A stretch of DNA of 64,000 nt from Andreesenia angusta. Lineage in GTDB: Bacteria > Bacillota > Clostridia > Tissierellales > Gottschalkiaceae. The DNA lies in contig NZ_MKIE01000004.1 in the NCBI RefSeq assembly GCF_001855385.1, forward strand, positions 62,001-126,000, written 5' to 3'. A program made the translations under genes and the position numbers. This document shows, piece by piece, positions 1-8,627 of this stretch. Each line of letters opens with the position of its first letter. Position 1 is the first letter of the stretch. Under the pieces are notes generated by a model. That model was not told the DNA's origin. It saw only the letters and a list, made by a program, of their open reading frames with translations, and ran no database searches.

Positions 1-466
1 CATTCTTAGGGCCTTCTCATGCTCATGTTGCTTCAATCCTTCAACTGGCTCCATTATTAAGACAACGTTGTTTGTCTTTGAAAATGGAGTGTAATCAGCT
101 CCTGGTCCTGTCATGTCTATTATACCCTCTTGGAAAGCTACAACCTTTCCTGTAGTAACCACTGCAGCACCTTTTAATACATGCGTTCTTCCTGATCCAA
201 CAGTTTCTACCTTAGATAGAACTCCTGGGAACAGTCCTCCTGGTCCTTCAACCTTAGTTCTTGGCTCTATTACGTCCTTAACTGGAGTTATTCTAACGCT
301 CTCTCCTGGTCTAGCTAGATCTACGTCTACGCTAGCTAGGTTTTCATCGCCAGACACCTCAGCTATAAGCTCTTCCTTGTTAACGTAAAGAACTCCATTT
401 TCTACTTTAGTTTCTGCACCAAACTGTACATCTTTTATAAAGATATTACCTATTTCTAGGCGCATG
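1..466 (-). CDS. grdE: Glycine reductase component B precursor GrdE (partial, N-terminus only)
   Basis: The frame runs off the left edge, so only about 155 N-terminal residues are visible. They begin MRLEIGNIFIKDVQFG, which I recognise as GrdE, the proprotein for the alpha and beta subunits of substrate-specific component B of glycine reductase. In the family the proprotein is cleaved at an internal Cys to make a pyruvoyl group that binds glycine as a Schiff base; that site is outside the window. The ATG at 466 has a strong GGAGG about eight bases upstream. It follows trxB by about 100 bp in the same direction, under the glycine riboswitch near 2.1 kb. A trxA gene, usual between trxB and grdE in relatives, is absent here. 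Confidence 0.9.
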
Positions 467-523
467 TACTTCACCTCCTCTTAGTATTTAGAAATTTTAT
501 TTTTTGTAAAATTTATATATTAT

Positions 524-553
524 CTCAGGGGTCAAGTCTTCTAGACCCGTGAG
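524..553 (-). other. Hairpin in the trxB-grdE intergenic region
   Basis: The arms CTCACGGGTC and GACCCCTGAG pair over ten bases with one C-C mismatch around a ten-base loop. The sequence after the stem on the minus strand is AT-rich but lacks a clean T-run, so full termination is unlikely. It may protect or process the mRNA, or partly attenuate it, between trxB and grdE. Confidence 0.5.
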
Positions 554-565
554 TAAATATCCCAT

Positions 566-1510
566 CTATGAGTTGAACTTTGACTCTATATACTTGTCCG
601 CCTGAACTGCGGCTATCGCTCCATCTGCGGCGGCCGTTATGACCTGCCTCAGCGGTGTAACTCTACAGTCTCCAGCCACATAGACTCCATCTGCACTTGT
701 CTTCATTCCGGAATCTGCGACTATATAGTCTCTGTCCATCTCAAGCTTTCCTTTGAAGAGTTCTGTATTTGGGATATATCCTACGAATACGAATATTCCA
801 AAAGTCATGTCCTCTTCTGAAGCCGATATCTCTGTCTCTTCACCTGTCTCGATATTCCTTATGACCATGGCATTCACTACACCTTCACCCTTGATTTCAA
901 CGACCTCTGAATTCCATACGAAGTCTATCTTAGGATTTTTGAAAGCCTTGTCCTGGATCGACTTAGCTGCTCTTAAGCTGTCTCTCCTGTGAATTATCGT
1001 TACTTTTCTAGCAAACTTAGTCAGATGTATCGCCTCTTCCACCGCGGCATCCCCGCCGCCCACTACATATACTTCCAGTCCAGTGAAGAAATCTCCATCG
1101 CAAGTTGCGCAGTAGGAAACGCCTCTCCCTGTGAACTCCACTTCTCCAGGACATCCTATAAGCCTAGGGTAAGCTCCGGTAGCGACTATAACTGCTCTAG
1201 CCTTGTACTCACCTTTTTCTCCCCTCAGAACTTTTATGTCTGAATCAAAGTCCACATCTGTTATGTTGTCTGTAGTCAGCTCCGACCCAAACTCCAAGGC
1301 CTGCTCCAGCATCCTCTCTGTGAGAGTCATCCCTGAGGCTTCCTTTATAGATCCTGGGTAGTTTGCCACATCTTCAGTGCCTGTTATCAGGCCCCCTGGT
1401 CTTTCCTTCTCTATGACCAGCGTATCCAGTTTTGCTCTTGAAGCGTAAAGCCCTGCTGAAAGCCCTGCCGGCCCCGCCCCAATAATTACTACATCATATA
1501 TTTTATCCAT
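566..1510 (-). CDS. trxB: Thioredoxin reductase of the glycine reductase operon
   Basis: This 314-residue FAD/NADPH flavoprotein moves electrons from NADPH to thioredoxin, the reductant of glycine reductase. Visible motifs are the N-terminal FAD fingerprint GAGPAG (residues 12-17), the redox-active CATC (about 134-137), the NADPH-binding VVGGGDAAVEEA and the C-terminal GDCR FAD motif. Length is typical of low-molecular-weight bacterial TrxB. It lies between grdX and grdE on the same strand, so its role is read from context as serving glycine reduction. No thioredoxin gene is adjacent in the window. Confidence 0.95.
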   Translation of the reverse strand: MDKIYDVVIIGAGPAGLSAGLYASRAKLDTLVIEKERPGGLITGTEDVANYPGSIKEASGMTLTERMLEQALEFGSELTTDNITDVDFDSDIKVLRGEKGEYKARAVIVATGAYPRLIGCPGEVEFTGRGVSYCATCDGDFFTGLEVYVVGGGDAAVEEAIHLTKFARKVTIIHRRDSLRAAKSIQDKAFKNPKIDFVWNSEVVEIKGEGVVNAMVIRNIETGEETEISASEEDMTFGIFVFVGYIPNTELFKGKLEMDRDYIVADSGMKTSADGVYVAGDCRVTPLRQVITAAADGAIAAVQADKYIESKFNS

Positions 1511-1596
1511 TTAAACCACTCCTAGAATAATCACTTTTCACATTCAATTTATACCCAATTCCAAAGCATTTATTCTTAATAGAAGCGTCAAATGTG

Positions 1597-1983
1597 CTAC
1601 ATATGCTTTTTCATGTCTACCGCCTGTTCTATAACCGAGCTGTCTATGACTTGAAAGTCCTCTAGACAGTTTGGACTCCAGTTTGGGGTCTTCTTGTCTC
1701 TTTGAAACTTCTTAGTCGACTCTATGCTGCTCTCTATTATAGATAGTGATTCAAAGTCCACGCTTCCAAAGCTTTTTGCACTGAGTATAGCGCTCTTGTA
1801 AGGCGTCTCATTCGGCTTCAAGCTACTTGAAAGAGGATGTGTCAGGAGTTTATGCCCGCTGTGAATCCTGTCTCTCATAACTTCCAGTATTCCCAGAAAA
1901 TCTACTTCTCTATACTCAACATCCATGACTGCGTTAAATTTTTCATTAACTAAGGGATTATTTGTAACTATAAGTTCCTTCAC
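1597..1983 (-). CDS. grdX: GrdX family protein
   Basis: This 128-residue soluble protein begins MKELIVTNNPLVNEKF and matches what I know of GrdX, a small protein encoded at the start of glycine reductase operons whose biochemical role is not established. The start is a GTG at 1983 with AGGAAGTGAA just upstream. It is the first gene after the tandem glycine riboswitch terminator and precedes trxB by about 85 bp. Function is inferred from position only. Confidence 0.8.
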   Translation of the reverse strand: MKELIVTNNPLVNEKFNAVMDVEYREVDFLGILEVMRDRIHSGHKLLTHPLSSSLKPNETPYKSAILSAKSFGSVDFESLSIIESSIESTKKFQRDKKTPNWSPNCLEDFQVIDSSVIEQAVDMKKHM

Positions 1984-2020
1984 ACATTCACTTCCTTTTG
2001 ACTTTTAAAGTCGCTTAGCG

Positions 2021-2059
2021 ACAAAAAAACAGAGTAAAGACATCTGCCTTTACTCTGTT
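2021..2059 (-). terminator. Riboswitch-controlled intrinsic terminator before grdX
   Basis: On the minus strand the stem AACAGAGTAAAG / CTTTACTCTGTT is followed by a run of seven T. It sits directly 3' of the second glycine aptamer and upstream of grdX, as expected for the expression platform of a glycine ON switch. Confidence 0.85.
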
Positions 2060-2061
2060 GC

Positions 2062-2220
2062 TTTTACCTGAGAGTTTCTCTAAAGTAGATTGCTCCTTCG
2101 GTGCCATTAGGCTTTCCAGAGTACTGTCCAAACACGGTCCTTTTACCTGAGAGTTTATATCATGATCGGCAAAACCATGATTTGCTCCTTCGGTGCCACC
2201 TAGTGGGCTCTCCCGCATTC
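2062..2220 (-). promoter_or_regulatory. Tandem glycine riboswitch (two gcvT-type aptamers)
   Basis: Two consecutive copies of the glycine aptamer are visible on the minus strand. Each has GGCACCGAAGGAGCAA followed by AAACTCTCAGGTAAAAG: the first between about 2217 and 2140, the second between about 2135 and 2062. The 5' end carries the GGGAGAG strand that pairs with CTCTC. The known mechanism is glycine binding that favours an antiterminated leader, so grdX-trxB-grdE should be induced by their own substrate. Confidence 0.93.
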
Positions 2221-2274
2221 TTCATCCAGTTGAAGATTATTTCGTTAATAAAAAATCAATATCTTCTTGAATTC

Positions 2275-2303
2275 ATTATAATATATAATTTATCTATACA
2301 CAA
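2275..2303 (-). promoter_or_regulatory. Sigma-A-type promoter for the grd operon
   Basis: On the minus strand TTGTGT (2303-2298) and TATAAT (2280-2275) are separated by 17 bp. Transcription would start about 50 bases ahead of the first glycine aptamer. Confidence 0.65.
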
Positions 2304-2397
2304 TAGTTTTTCATATCTTTTTTCTATATTGTCGTTATTTTATTTTGTACAATTTCCACCTTGACTTGATGCATGTTTTGTGATTGAAAAACGGCGT

Positions 2398-2430
2398 GAA
2401 AAAGCGAGGTCTGAACCTCAAACCTCGCTC
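2398..2430 (-). terminator. Intrinsic terminator after the Na/Pi cotransporter gene
   Basis: The minus-strand stem GCGAGGT / ACCTCGC with an 11-base loop is followed by TTTTT. It lies just downstream of the 2451-4064 gene. Confidence 0.8.
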
Positions 2431-2450
2431 TGAATTACGTTCTTTTTTGC

Positions 2451-4064
2451 TTAAGCGCTCTCTTCTTCTAGAGCGTCTATTATATACTGAGCCATGTTAG
2501 ACGAGTGATCTCCCACTCTCTCTAGGTTGCTTATTATGTCCAGGTAAACTATACCTGAGCTTGGCTGGCACTCCTGTGCATTCAGCCTCTCTATATGGCT
2601 TGCTCTGTACTTCTTCTCAAGTCTGTCTATTTCGTCTTCTCTTATTATTACCTCTTTAGCTAGATTCATATCTGCAAGCTTAAAGGCAGTCAGTGTGTTC
2701 TTGTAAAGATCTAGTGTCTTGTCGAACATCAGCTTGAGCTCATCTATGGCGCCTTCGCTGAACCATAGGTTGTTGTCTATCCTGTACTGAGTCTGCTCCG
2801 CTATATTGTCCGCATGGTCGCCTATTCTCTCTATGTCGTTTATGGCATGGAACAATGTTGTAACTGTCTTGTGCTCCTTGTTAGTAAGCGTAAGCCCGCC
2901 TAGGTTTACAAGGAACTTGGTTATTTCAGCTTCAAGTTCGTTTATCCTTCTCTCGTTCTCAAAGACTTCCTGTGTGAGCTTCTCATCTTTCTTATAGAAT
3001 GATTCCAGTGATCTGTCGAGATTTTCAAGCACCATCTTGCCCATCCTGAGCACTTCTTTTGAAGCCTGTCCTACTGCTACAGAAGGTGTCTCAAGTATCC
3101 TGTCGTCTATATACTTGAGCAGCTGCTCTTCCTCTTTCCCGCCTTTTATAAAGGTCTCTGCGGCCTTAACTAGAAGCCCTGCAAACGGGAACTGTATTAC
3201 CACATTTATTAGATTGAAGAATGTGTGCGCATTTGCTATCTGTCTCTCCACAGAGTTTGGCGATATGTTGTAGACCAAAGTCTGCACAGGTTTCCTGAGC
3301 ACTACCATGAATATAATTGTTCCAATCAGATTGAAAAGCAAGTGCATAAACGCAGCCTGCTTGGCAGCTCTGCTGGCCCCTATACTTGAGAGCATAGCTG
3401 TTGTAGTAGTCCCTATATTGTCTCCGAACAGAATCGGAAGGGCCATCTCTATCGTAAGCAGTCCCTGGCTCGAAATCGCAAGTAAAAGCCCTATCGAAGC
3501 ACTGCTGCTCTGAAGTATAGTAGTTATTCCAAATCCGACCAGTATTCCAACCACAGGGTTGTCTAGTCCGCTTAGCAGCGACTTGAAAGCCTCTGACTTG
3601 CTGAGCGGCTTTAGAGCGCCTGACATTGTGTCCATACCTATGAAGAGTATACCGAATCCTATAAGTATTTCAGCTATGTCTTTCGTCTTTTTCTTGGAGG
3701 CAAAAAGCCACATTGCAACACCTATTCCTATTATAAGCGGTGCAACATCTGAAAGCTTGAAAGCGATCAGCTGGGCTGTCACGGTCGTACCTATGTTCGC
3801 CCCCATCAATACTCCTACGGCCTGACGTAAGTTCATCAGCCCTGCATTTACAAATCCAACCATCATTACAGTTGTAGCGGAACTGCTCTGTATTACCATA
3901 GTAACGGCTCCACCTACTAGGACTGCCATGAATCTGTTGCTAGTGAGTACTTCTATCAGCCTTTTAAGCTTTTCTCCCGCTGATTTCTGAAGTCCTGCTC
4001 CCATCAGATTCATCCCATAAAGGAACAATCCCAGTCCTCCTATAACTCCTATAGCTATTTCCAT
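2451..4064 (-). CDS. Na/Pi cotransporter family protein with C-terminal PhoU domain
   Basis: This 537-residue membrane protein has two inverted Na/Pi-cotransporter repeats, each carrying the QSSSA signature (MVIQSSSATTVMM near residue 60 and TILQSSSASIGLL near 180). A soluble helical PhoU-like domain fills about residues 330-530. The family (YjbB/NptA type) moves inorganic phosphate with sodium; the PhoU part probably couples activity to phosphate status. A strong AGGAGGAG ribosome site precedes the ATG. TTAACA-like direct repeats about 80 bp upstream suggest PhoB/PhoP control. The direction of phosphate movement cannot be read from sequence. Confidence 0.92.
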   Translation of the reverse strand: MEIAIGVIGGLGLFLYGMNLMGAGLQKSAGEKLKRLIEVLTSNRFMAVLVGGAVTMVIQSSSATTVMMVGFVNAGLMNLRQAVGVLMGANIGTTVTAQLIAFKLSDVAPLIIGIGVAMWLFASKKKTKDIAEILIGFGILFIGMDTMSGALKPLSKSEAFKSLLSGLDNPVVGILVGFGITTILQSSSASIGLLLAISSQGLLTIEMALPILFGDNIGTTTTAMLSSIGASRAAKQAAFMHLLFNLIGTIIFMVVLRKPVQTLVYNISPNSVERQIANAHTFFNLINVVIQFPFAGLLVKAAETFIKGGKEEEQLLKYIDDRILETPSVAVGQASKEVLRMGKMVLENLDRSLESFYKKDEKLTQEVFENERRINELEAEITKFLVNLGGLTLTNKEHKTVTTLFHAINDIERIGDHADNIAEQTQYRIDNNLWFSEGAIDELKLMFDKTLDLYKNTLTAFKLADMNLAKEVIIREDEIDRLEKKYRASHIERLNAQECQPSSGIVYLDIISNLERVGDHSSNMAQYIIDALEEESA

Positions 4065-4143
4065 TTCTCTCCTCCTCTAATTCGTGTTGATAAAATATGC
4101 TTATCGCAACATTTAACATAATAATATAAAAGAATATTCTCTT

Positions 4144-4178
4144 TGTTAAATCCATGTTAAGTTTCTTAAGTTTTTTAA
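4144..4178 (-). promoter_or_regulatory. Candidate PhoB/PhoP boxes upstream of the Na/Pi cotransporter
   Basis: On the minus strand four TTAA-type half sites (TTAAAA, TTAAGA, TTAACA, TTAACA) occur at intervals of 9, 9 and 11 bases. The last two are exact TTAACA copies 11 bases apart, the known period of Gram-positive PhoP boxes. AT-rich -10-like sequence (TATATTATTAT) lies downstream. This is inference from pattern and gene context. Confidence 0.45.
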
Positions 4179-4182
4179 CATA

Positions 4183-4647
4183 TCACCTTAAGTCTTTAAA
4201 TCCAACTTGCCTAAGCGCTTCGTAAACCACTATGGCGACTGCGTTTGAAAGATTTAGGGATCTGGCCTTTTCGACGTCGACCATAGGTATCCTCATAAGC
4301 CTTTCGCTGTACTTCTCCATTATCCAGTCTGGAAGGCCTGAAGTCTCTCTCCCAAACACGATGTAGCTGTCGTCTTGAAAGCTGAAGTCTGTGTAGTTTT
4401 TTTGAGCCTTGGTGCTTGAAAAGTAAAACACCCCGTCTGCATTTTTTTCAAAAAACTCCTCTGCGCTCTCGTAGACATTTATGTCTAGCAGCTCCCAGTA
4501 GTCAAGCCCTGCCCGCTTTACAGCCTTTTCGTCTATCGAGAAGCCCAGTGGCTTTATAAGGTGTAGTCTGCTTCCTGTTGCCGCACAAGTCCTGGCTATA
4601 TTCCCGGTGTTCTGGGGTATCTCTGGCTGAAAAAGTACTATGTTCAT
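4183..4647 (-). CDS. trmL: tRNA (cytidine/uridine-34 2'-O)-methyltransferase TrmL
   Basis: This 154-residue SPOUT-fold enzyme begins MNIVLFQPEIPQNTGNIART, a diagnostic TrmL N-terminus. The SAM-binding knot motifs FGRETSGLP and MVDVEKARSLNLSNAVAIV are present. The family methylates the ribose of the wobble nucleotide of tRNA-Leu isoacceptors. The ATG at 4647 was chosen over an upstream in-frame start because it has an AGGAGGAAT ribosome site and matches the family start; the longer frame would overlap the gene upstream. It is probably co-transcribed with the DUF2225 gene. Confidence 0.93.
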   Translation of the reverse strand: MNIVLFQPEIPQNTGNIARTCAATGSRLHLIKPLGFSIDEKAVKRAGLDYWELLDINVYESAEEFFEKNADGVFYFSSTKAQKNYTDFSFQDDSYIVFGRETSGLPDWIMEKYSERLMRIPMVDVEKARSLNLSNAVAIVVYEALRQVGFKDLR

Positions 4648-4711
4648 CTGTATTCCTCCTATTTTTCTAAAGTATTCTAAAGTAAAAGAAGGATTCTCAT
4701 TGAATCCTTCT

Positions 4712-5416
4712 TTAGTTTGCCTGCGCTTGAAGCTCATCTTCCTGCTCGACATCTTCCGACTTAAGTGTCTCTATTTTTTCACGAGCCAACTTCTCTATAG
4801 TTCTGTTCTGGCTTATGCTTCTGTCGAACACTATCTTGTTCATCCACCTCAAGGCCTCTTTTTTATTCCCAAGCCTTTCGTTTATGTCTCCGATAAGATA
4901 GCCTATGGTTATTTCATCTGCTCCCTCTTTCATCAGGTCTTCTTCCATATAGGCCTTGTCGTAGAGCTTGAGTGTCATGTCCAGATACTTGTACTCGTTT
5001 TCGATATCCCCGTAGAGCCTATTAACCCACGCCATTCTAAGACATATGCCACCTAGCTCCACCTTGGACTTCTTCATAAGTTCGGCCTCGTAAAGAGCAA
5101 ATTTATACGCTTTGATTGCATCCTGTTTATCTCTCACGTCTGTATAATCCTGTTTTATCCATTTATACATGATATTTTCTTTTATAATTGCTATTCCTCT
5201 TTTGCTTATGTTTTCAAAATGTTTTTCTATAGCGGAGTATCCGCAGTTAGGGCACATTATCACCTCGTACTTTATGGGATGCTCTTCTACGTCTTTAAAT
5301 CTCTTGAATAAATCTGTATCCATCGTTTCCACTCTCAGCTTGGAGCTTTTCACTTTCGTAGTCTCAAACTTAGACTTGCAGACAGGACACTCTAGTTTTT
5401 TCTTGTATATGCACAT
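4712..5416 (-). CDS. DUF2225 family protein
   Basis: This 234-residue soluble protein begins with a zinc-ribbon-like pair of Cys motifs (ECPVC near residue 9 and MCPNCGYSA near 55). A helical, TPR-like C-terminal half follows. It matches the clostridial DUF2225 family, whose function is unknown. The ATG at 5416 was chosen because AAAGGTGA sits at the right distance; the longer frame would include that ribosome site. It precedes trmL and follows the VanW gene on the same strand. Confidence 0.8.
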   Translation of the reverse strand: MCIYKKKLECPVCKSKFETTKVKSSKLRVETMDTDLFKRFKDVEEHPIKYEVIMCPNCGYSAIEKHFENISKRGIAIIKENIMYKWIKQDYTDVRDKQDAIKAYKFALYEAELMKKSKVELGGICLRMAWVNRLYGDIENEYKYLDMTLKLYDKAYMEEDLMKEGADEITIGYLIGDINERLGNKKEALRWMNKIVFDRSISQNRTIEKLAREKIETLKSEDVEQEDELQAQAN

Positions 5417-5443
5417 CTTATCACCTTTCAACATTTGTATAGT

Positions 5444-6583
5444 CTATTTTCCGTATATCCTTACCTGTACTGTATTTCCAACTATGTCTGATTTTATGAA
5501 TACCGGATAGTCAAAGCTGTTTCTGAATCTAAAGTCAAGCGTGTTGTCAGAAACAGTCGCATCCATACCTCTAGGTACGTAGCCAACTGGCAGAGAGTGG
5601 TTGTGTCTTTCCACCACTTCCAAGCCTGTGTTGGCTATGGCGTTGTAAAGCGTGCTCGAAGTCTGGCAGACTCCTCCTCCTACTCCTGGAACAGGCTTTT
5701 TGTTGACTATTATTATAGACTCCTTGTAGCCGTTCGCCCTGTCTCTAAGGCCTGTAGAATCGTTAAACGAAAATATCTCTCCAGGCATGATTATCTTTCC
5801 ATCTATAGACTCCGAAGAAAGCAGTATGTTGTGGTTTCTTCCAGCGTCGCTAGAGGAAAAGCTAGTAGAGTAATGACCTATCTGACTCTTTATCTCCCTA
5901 AGCTCTTCAGACTTTATCTTTGGTTGCTCCAGTTTCACAGGTATTTCAACCTCCGCTTCCGACCCCAAGCCCTCTTTTACCTTCTTGTCCAGCAGCTTTA
6001 TGTCCACAGTCTGCCCGTTTTGCTCTTCCACCACGGCTATTTCTCCTGAAGACGCATCTATAGTGGCATCAACCGGATCTCTGTCCAGCTCTGACTTTAC
6101 GCTCTGAAGTATCTTGTCTATGCGCCCTCTATCTGTCTTCATAGTCATGGAGAGTTCAAAATCTCCACTTTTCGCCTTCAACACGCTTCCCAGATTCCCG
6201 AAGAAGCCGTCGCTCCTGCCTATTTCAAAGGCTTTTTCCACTGCTTCGTCGTAGTCGTACTCGGCGCCTATGTCGCTGTAGCTTATTTCTTTCATGTAGT
6301 CATCGTATCTCAGCACAAGCTTTTTCTCCGACAGCGGTCGGCTGTACAGCTCCTCTAGCTCTGCTTTGGCCTGCTCTTTTGTCATGTTTCCCACATCGAT
6401 TCCGCCTATAGATACTCCATCGTATATAACTTCTTTTTCAAGCAGCTTACTTGCATATATATATCCCGTGGCCGAAAGAGTTATTGTAGATAGGATAATC
6501 ACAATAGCCATAGTTCGAAGCGCCTTCTGCCTTCTTCGCTTGGCTCTTTCAACTCTTGTCCTCATTTCCTCCCCCCTCTTCAT
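5444..6583 (-). CDS. VanW family cell-surface protein
   Basis: This protein of about 379 residues has a basic N-terminus, one transmembrane anchor (MAIVIILSTITLSATGYIYA), a YoaR-like putative peptidoglycan-binding region, and a C-terminal VanW domain with FSFNDSTG and GVGGGVCQTSSTLYNA. The VanW function is unknown; members are anchored outside the membrane. The ATG at 6583 has GGGGGAG five bases upstream. An ATG 18 bases further in (MRTRVERAK) is an alternative. The start overlaps the end of the FtsA-like gene, implying translational coupling. Confidence 0.88.
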   Translation of the reverse strand: MKRGEEMRTRVERAKRRRQKALRTMAIVIILSTITLSATGYIYASKLLEKEVIYDGVSIGGIDVGNMTKEQAKAELEELYSRPLSEKKLVLRYDDYMKEISYSDIGAEYDYDEAVEKAFEIGRSDGFFGNLGSVLKAKSGDFELSMTMKTDRGRIDKILQSVKSELDRDPVDATIDASSGEIAVVEEQNGQTVDIKLLDKKVKEGLGSEAEVEIPVKLEQPKIKSEELREIKSQIGHYSTSFSSSDAGRNHNILLSSESIDGKIIMPGEIFSFNDSTGLRDRANGYKESIIIVNKKPVPGVGGGVCQTSSTLYNAIANTGLEVVERHNHSLPVGYVPRGMDATVSDNTLDFRFRNSFDYPVFIKSDIVGNTVQVRIYGK

Positions 6584-8597
6584 CAGCACTCCCCCAGTAT
6601 ATCTCAACCACGTCTCCATTTTTTATATCTTTGAGATACTCGGCATTTTGTCCATTTAACTTGAGATTCAAGCTTCCCTTGGGCCTTGAAGTGTCGAAGT
6701 CTATATATTCGAATATGTCCACAAACTTAAAGCTCTCTCTACCGTGAGCTATAGTTTTTTGATTGCCGTTTAAGACTATGCTCACGCTCTTTCCATCCTC
6801 TTGTTTGCCATCTTGCACGATGTTCTCCTCGGCAATCTCCTCTATCACATCGCTATCGTCAAAAGTTTCTCGCTTTATGTCGTAAAATACACTCTCGCCA
6901 GACACGAATTCATGGTCAAGGCTCAGTATCCCATCCTCGTTGTAAAACTCGCACTTTTCAGCTGAAAGCCCCAGCTCCAATGCCAACTCCAAAACAGTGT
7001 TCAGCCTTTCAAACGATATACTGTCACCATCCTTTATTTCGCAGTCTCCATGCTTTGTCTCCCCGTTTAAAGATACCGACTTTAAAAGCGGCATTTTATC
7101 TCCGTTTAGCACTATATGCTTTTCAAGGTCTACGGCCTCTGAAAGCTTCAACACTTTGTCAGTGCCTCTTGTGGCTTCTTTTATTATGACCTGCTCTTTG
7201 TCCTTCAGCACATGCTCCATATCTACAGGCTTGCCGTCTGAATATATCTCGGCATTTTCTCCCGGCTCTCCAAGCGCAGTCTGCTTTACTCCGTTTAGAT
7301 AGTAGCTTACAGACTTGCCTCTCTCTGGGACAAGATTTCTCGGATTATACCCTATTGTAAACATAAGGTCCAGTATCTTAGGCGATCCAGAGTTGAACAT
7401 CTTCACATTCTGGCAGTTCACGCTTACCTCTATGAAGTTCTTGTAGCTGCTCTTGGCAGAGTTCACGGCTATACCTATCGGAGTTATCCCGTCTGAGTGT
7501 TTCAGATTTTCGTCTATCCCCTCTATGTCATCTATTATGCTTGTGTCCCTGACTGCGACCCTTTCCTTCGGCAGTTCCAGCTTTTCAGCTATATAGATAT
7601 CTAGATTGGGAACTTGAGCCCCTCCACCGATTAGAAATACGGCTGATGGGGATTTGCCGTTTATGCTGAGTATCCTGCTGGCTATTTCATCTGCAAGCGT
7701 CTCTATGCTGTCTCTTATGTCTTCTAGTATCTCGGATTTCTCTTTTTGATAACCTATCCCCATTATGTCACTGTAGCTTATAGTCTCTTCCCCTCTTAGC
7801 TTCAGCTTAAGTTTTTCAGCCTCGTCGTAGTCGAGCAGGTATTTGTTGATTATAGCCTCTGTTATCTCGTCTCCAGCTATGGGGACCATGTCGTATGAAA
7901 AAACAGTTCCCTCTCTAGTTATGGCTATGTCCGAAGTCCCTGCCCCCACATCCACAAGAGCCAAGTTGAGAAGCCTTAGATTCTGCTTTATGGCCACTTC
8001 CATAGCCGCTATAGGCTCTAGCGTTATATTTTCAACTTCTAGCCCTATTCTGTCCATCACCGAGTAGAGGCTGTTCATGACTGTATATGGCAGAAACGTG
8101 GCAATAAGTTCAAGAGTTATATTGTCGCCTCTATGCCCTTCTAGATTCTCTATCAGCACATCGTCTAAATAGCTCTTTATCACAGAGTAACCCACGCAGT
8201 GGTACTTGTTCTTGTCTTGACTGTCTTCGTCTAAGGTTTTCTGCGCCACCTGTATGGCTTCAAGCTCTGCGCTCTTTATGTCCCTCTTCTCTATCTCTTT
8301 GGATATGTCTGTAGGGACTGTGACCTTGGACTTCACAGTCTTTAGGGAACGTCCCGCAGCCGCTATGGAAACATGCTTGAGCTCTATTCCAGTCTTCTCC
8401 TCTAGCGAACTCTTGACCTGGCTGGCGATTTCTGCAACGCTGTTTATGTCGTGTATCTGGCCGTCATACATGGCCCTTTTCCTGTGCTCAAGCTTATCGC
8501 TTCCAAGTATCTTCAGGACTCCGTCTTCGTACTTCCCAACTAACCCTATCACAGTCCTAGTCCCTATGTCGAGCGAAAAAACATATTCTCCATTCAT
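6549..8597 (-). CDS. FtsA-like actin-fold protein with long C-terminal extension
   Basis: This 682-residue protein opens with the actin-superfamily phosphate-1 motif SLDIGTRTVIGLVG. VDVGAGTSDIAI (phosphate 2, about 217) and the adenosine-type motif VFLIGGGAQVPNL (about 327) follow, the pattern of FtsA/PilM proteins. The last 300 or so residues form repeated beta-rich segments of about 70 residues (VSVNCQNV..., VSLNGETKH..., SIVLNGNQK...). This long form occurs in clostridia and is usually annotated as a cell division FtsA domain protein. It overlaps the VanW gene. Actual function, whether division or envelope assembly, is not shown by sequence. Confidence 0.8.
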   Translation of the reverse strand: MNGEYVFSLDIGTRTVIGLVGKYEDGVLKILGSDKLEHRKRAMYDGQIHDINSVAEIASQVKSSLEEKTGIELKHVSIAAAGRSLKTVKSKVTVPTDISKEIEKRDIKSAELEAIQVAQKTLDEDSQDKNKYHCVGYSVIKSYLDDVLIENLEGHRGDNITLELIATFLPYTVMNSLYSVMDRIGLEVENITLEPIAAMEVAIKQNLRLLNLALVDVGAGTSDIAITREGTVFSYDMVPIAGDEITEAIINKYLLDYDEAEKLKLKLRGEETISYSDIMGIGYQKEKSEILEDIRDSIETLADEIASRILSINGKSPSAVFLIGGGAQVPNLDIYIAEKLELPKERVAVRDTSIIDDIEGIDENLKHSDGITPIGIAVNSAKSSYKNFIEVSVNCQNVKMFNSGSPKILDLMFTIGYNPRNLVPERGKSVSYYLNGVKQTALGEPGENAEIYSDGKPVDMEHVLKDKEQVIIKEATRGTDKVLKLSEAVDLEKHIVLNGDKMPLLKSVSLNGETKHGDCEIKDGDSISFERLNTVLELALELGLSAEKCEFYNEDGILSLDHEFVSGESVFYDIKRETFDDSDVIEEIAEENIVQDGKQEDGKSVSIVLNGNQKTIAHGRESFKFVDIFEYIDFDTSRPKGSLNLKLNGQNAEYLKDIKNGDVVEIYWGSADEEGGGNEDKS

Positions 8598-8627
8598 ATC
8601 GTAAGTCTCACATCCCTCTTCTACATT

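Noticed and set aside
2015-2218. Open frame of 67 codons over the glycine riboswitch
   Set aside because: It coincides fully with the two aptamers and terminator and has no ribosome site; conservation there is RNA structure.
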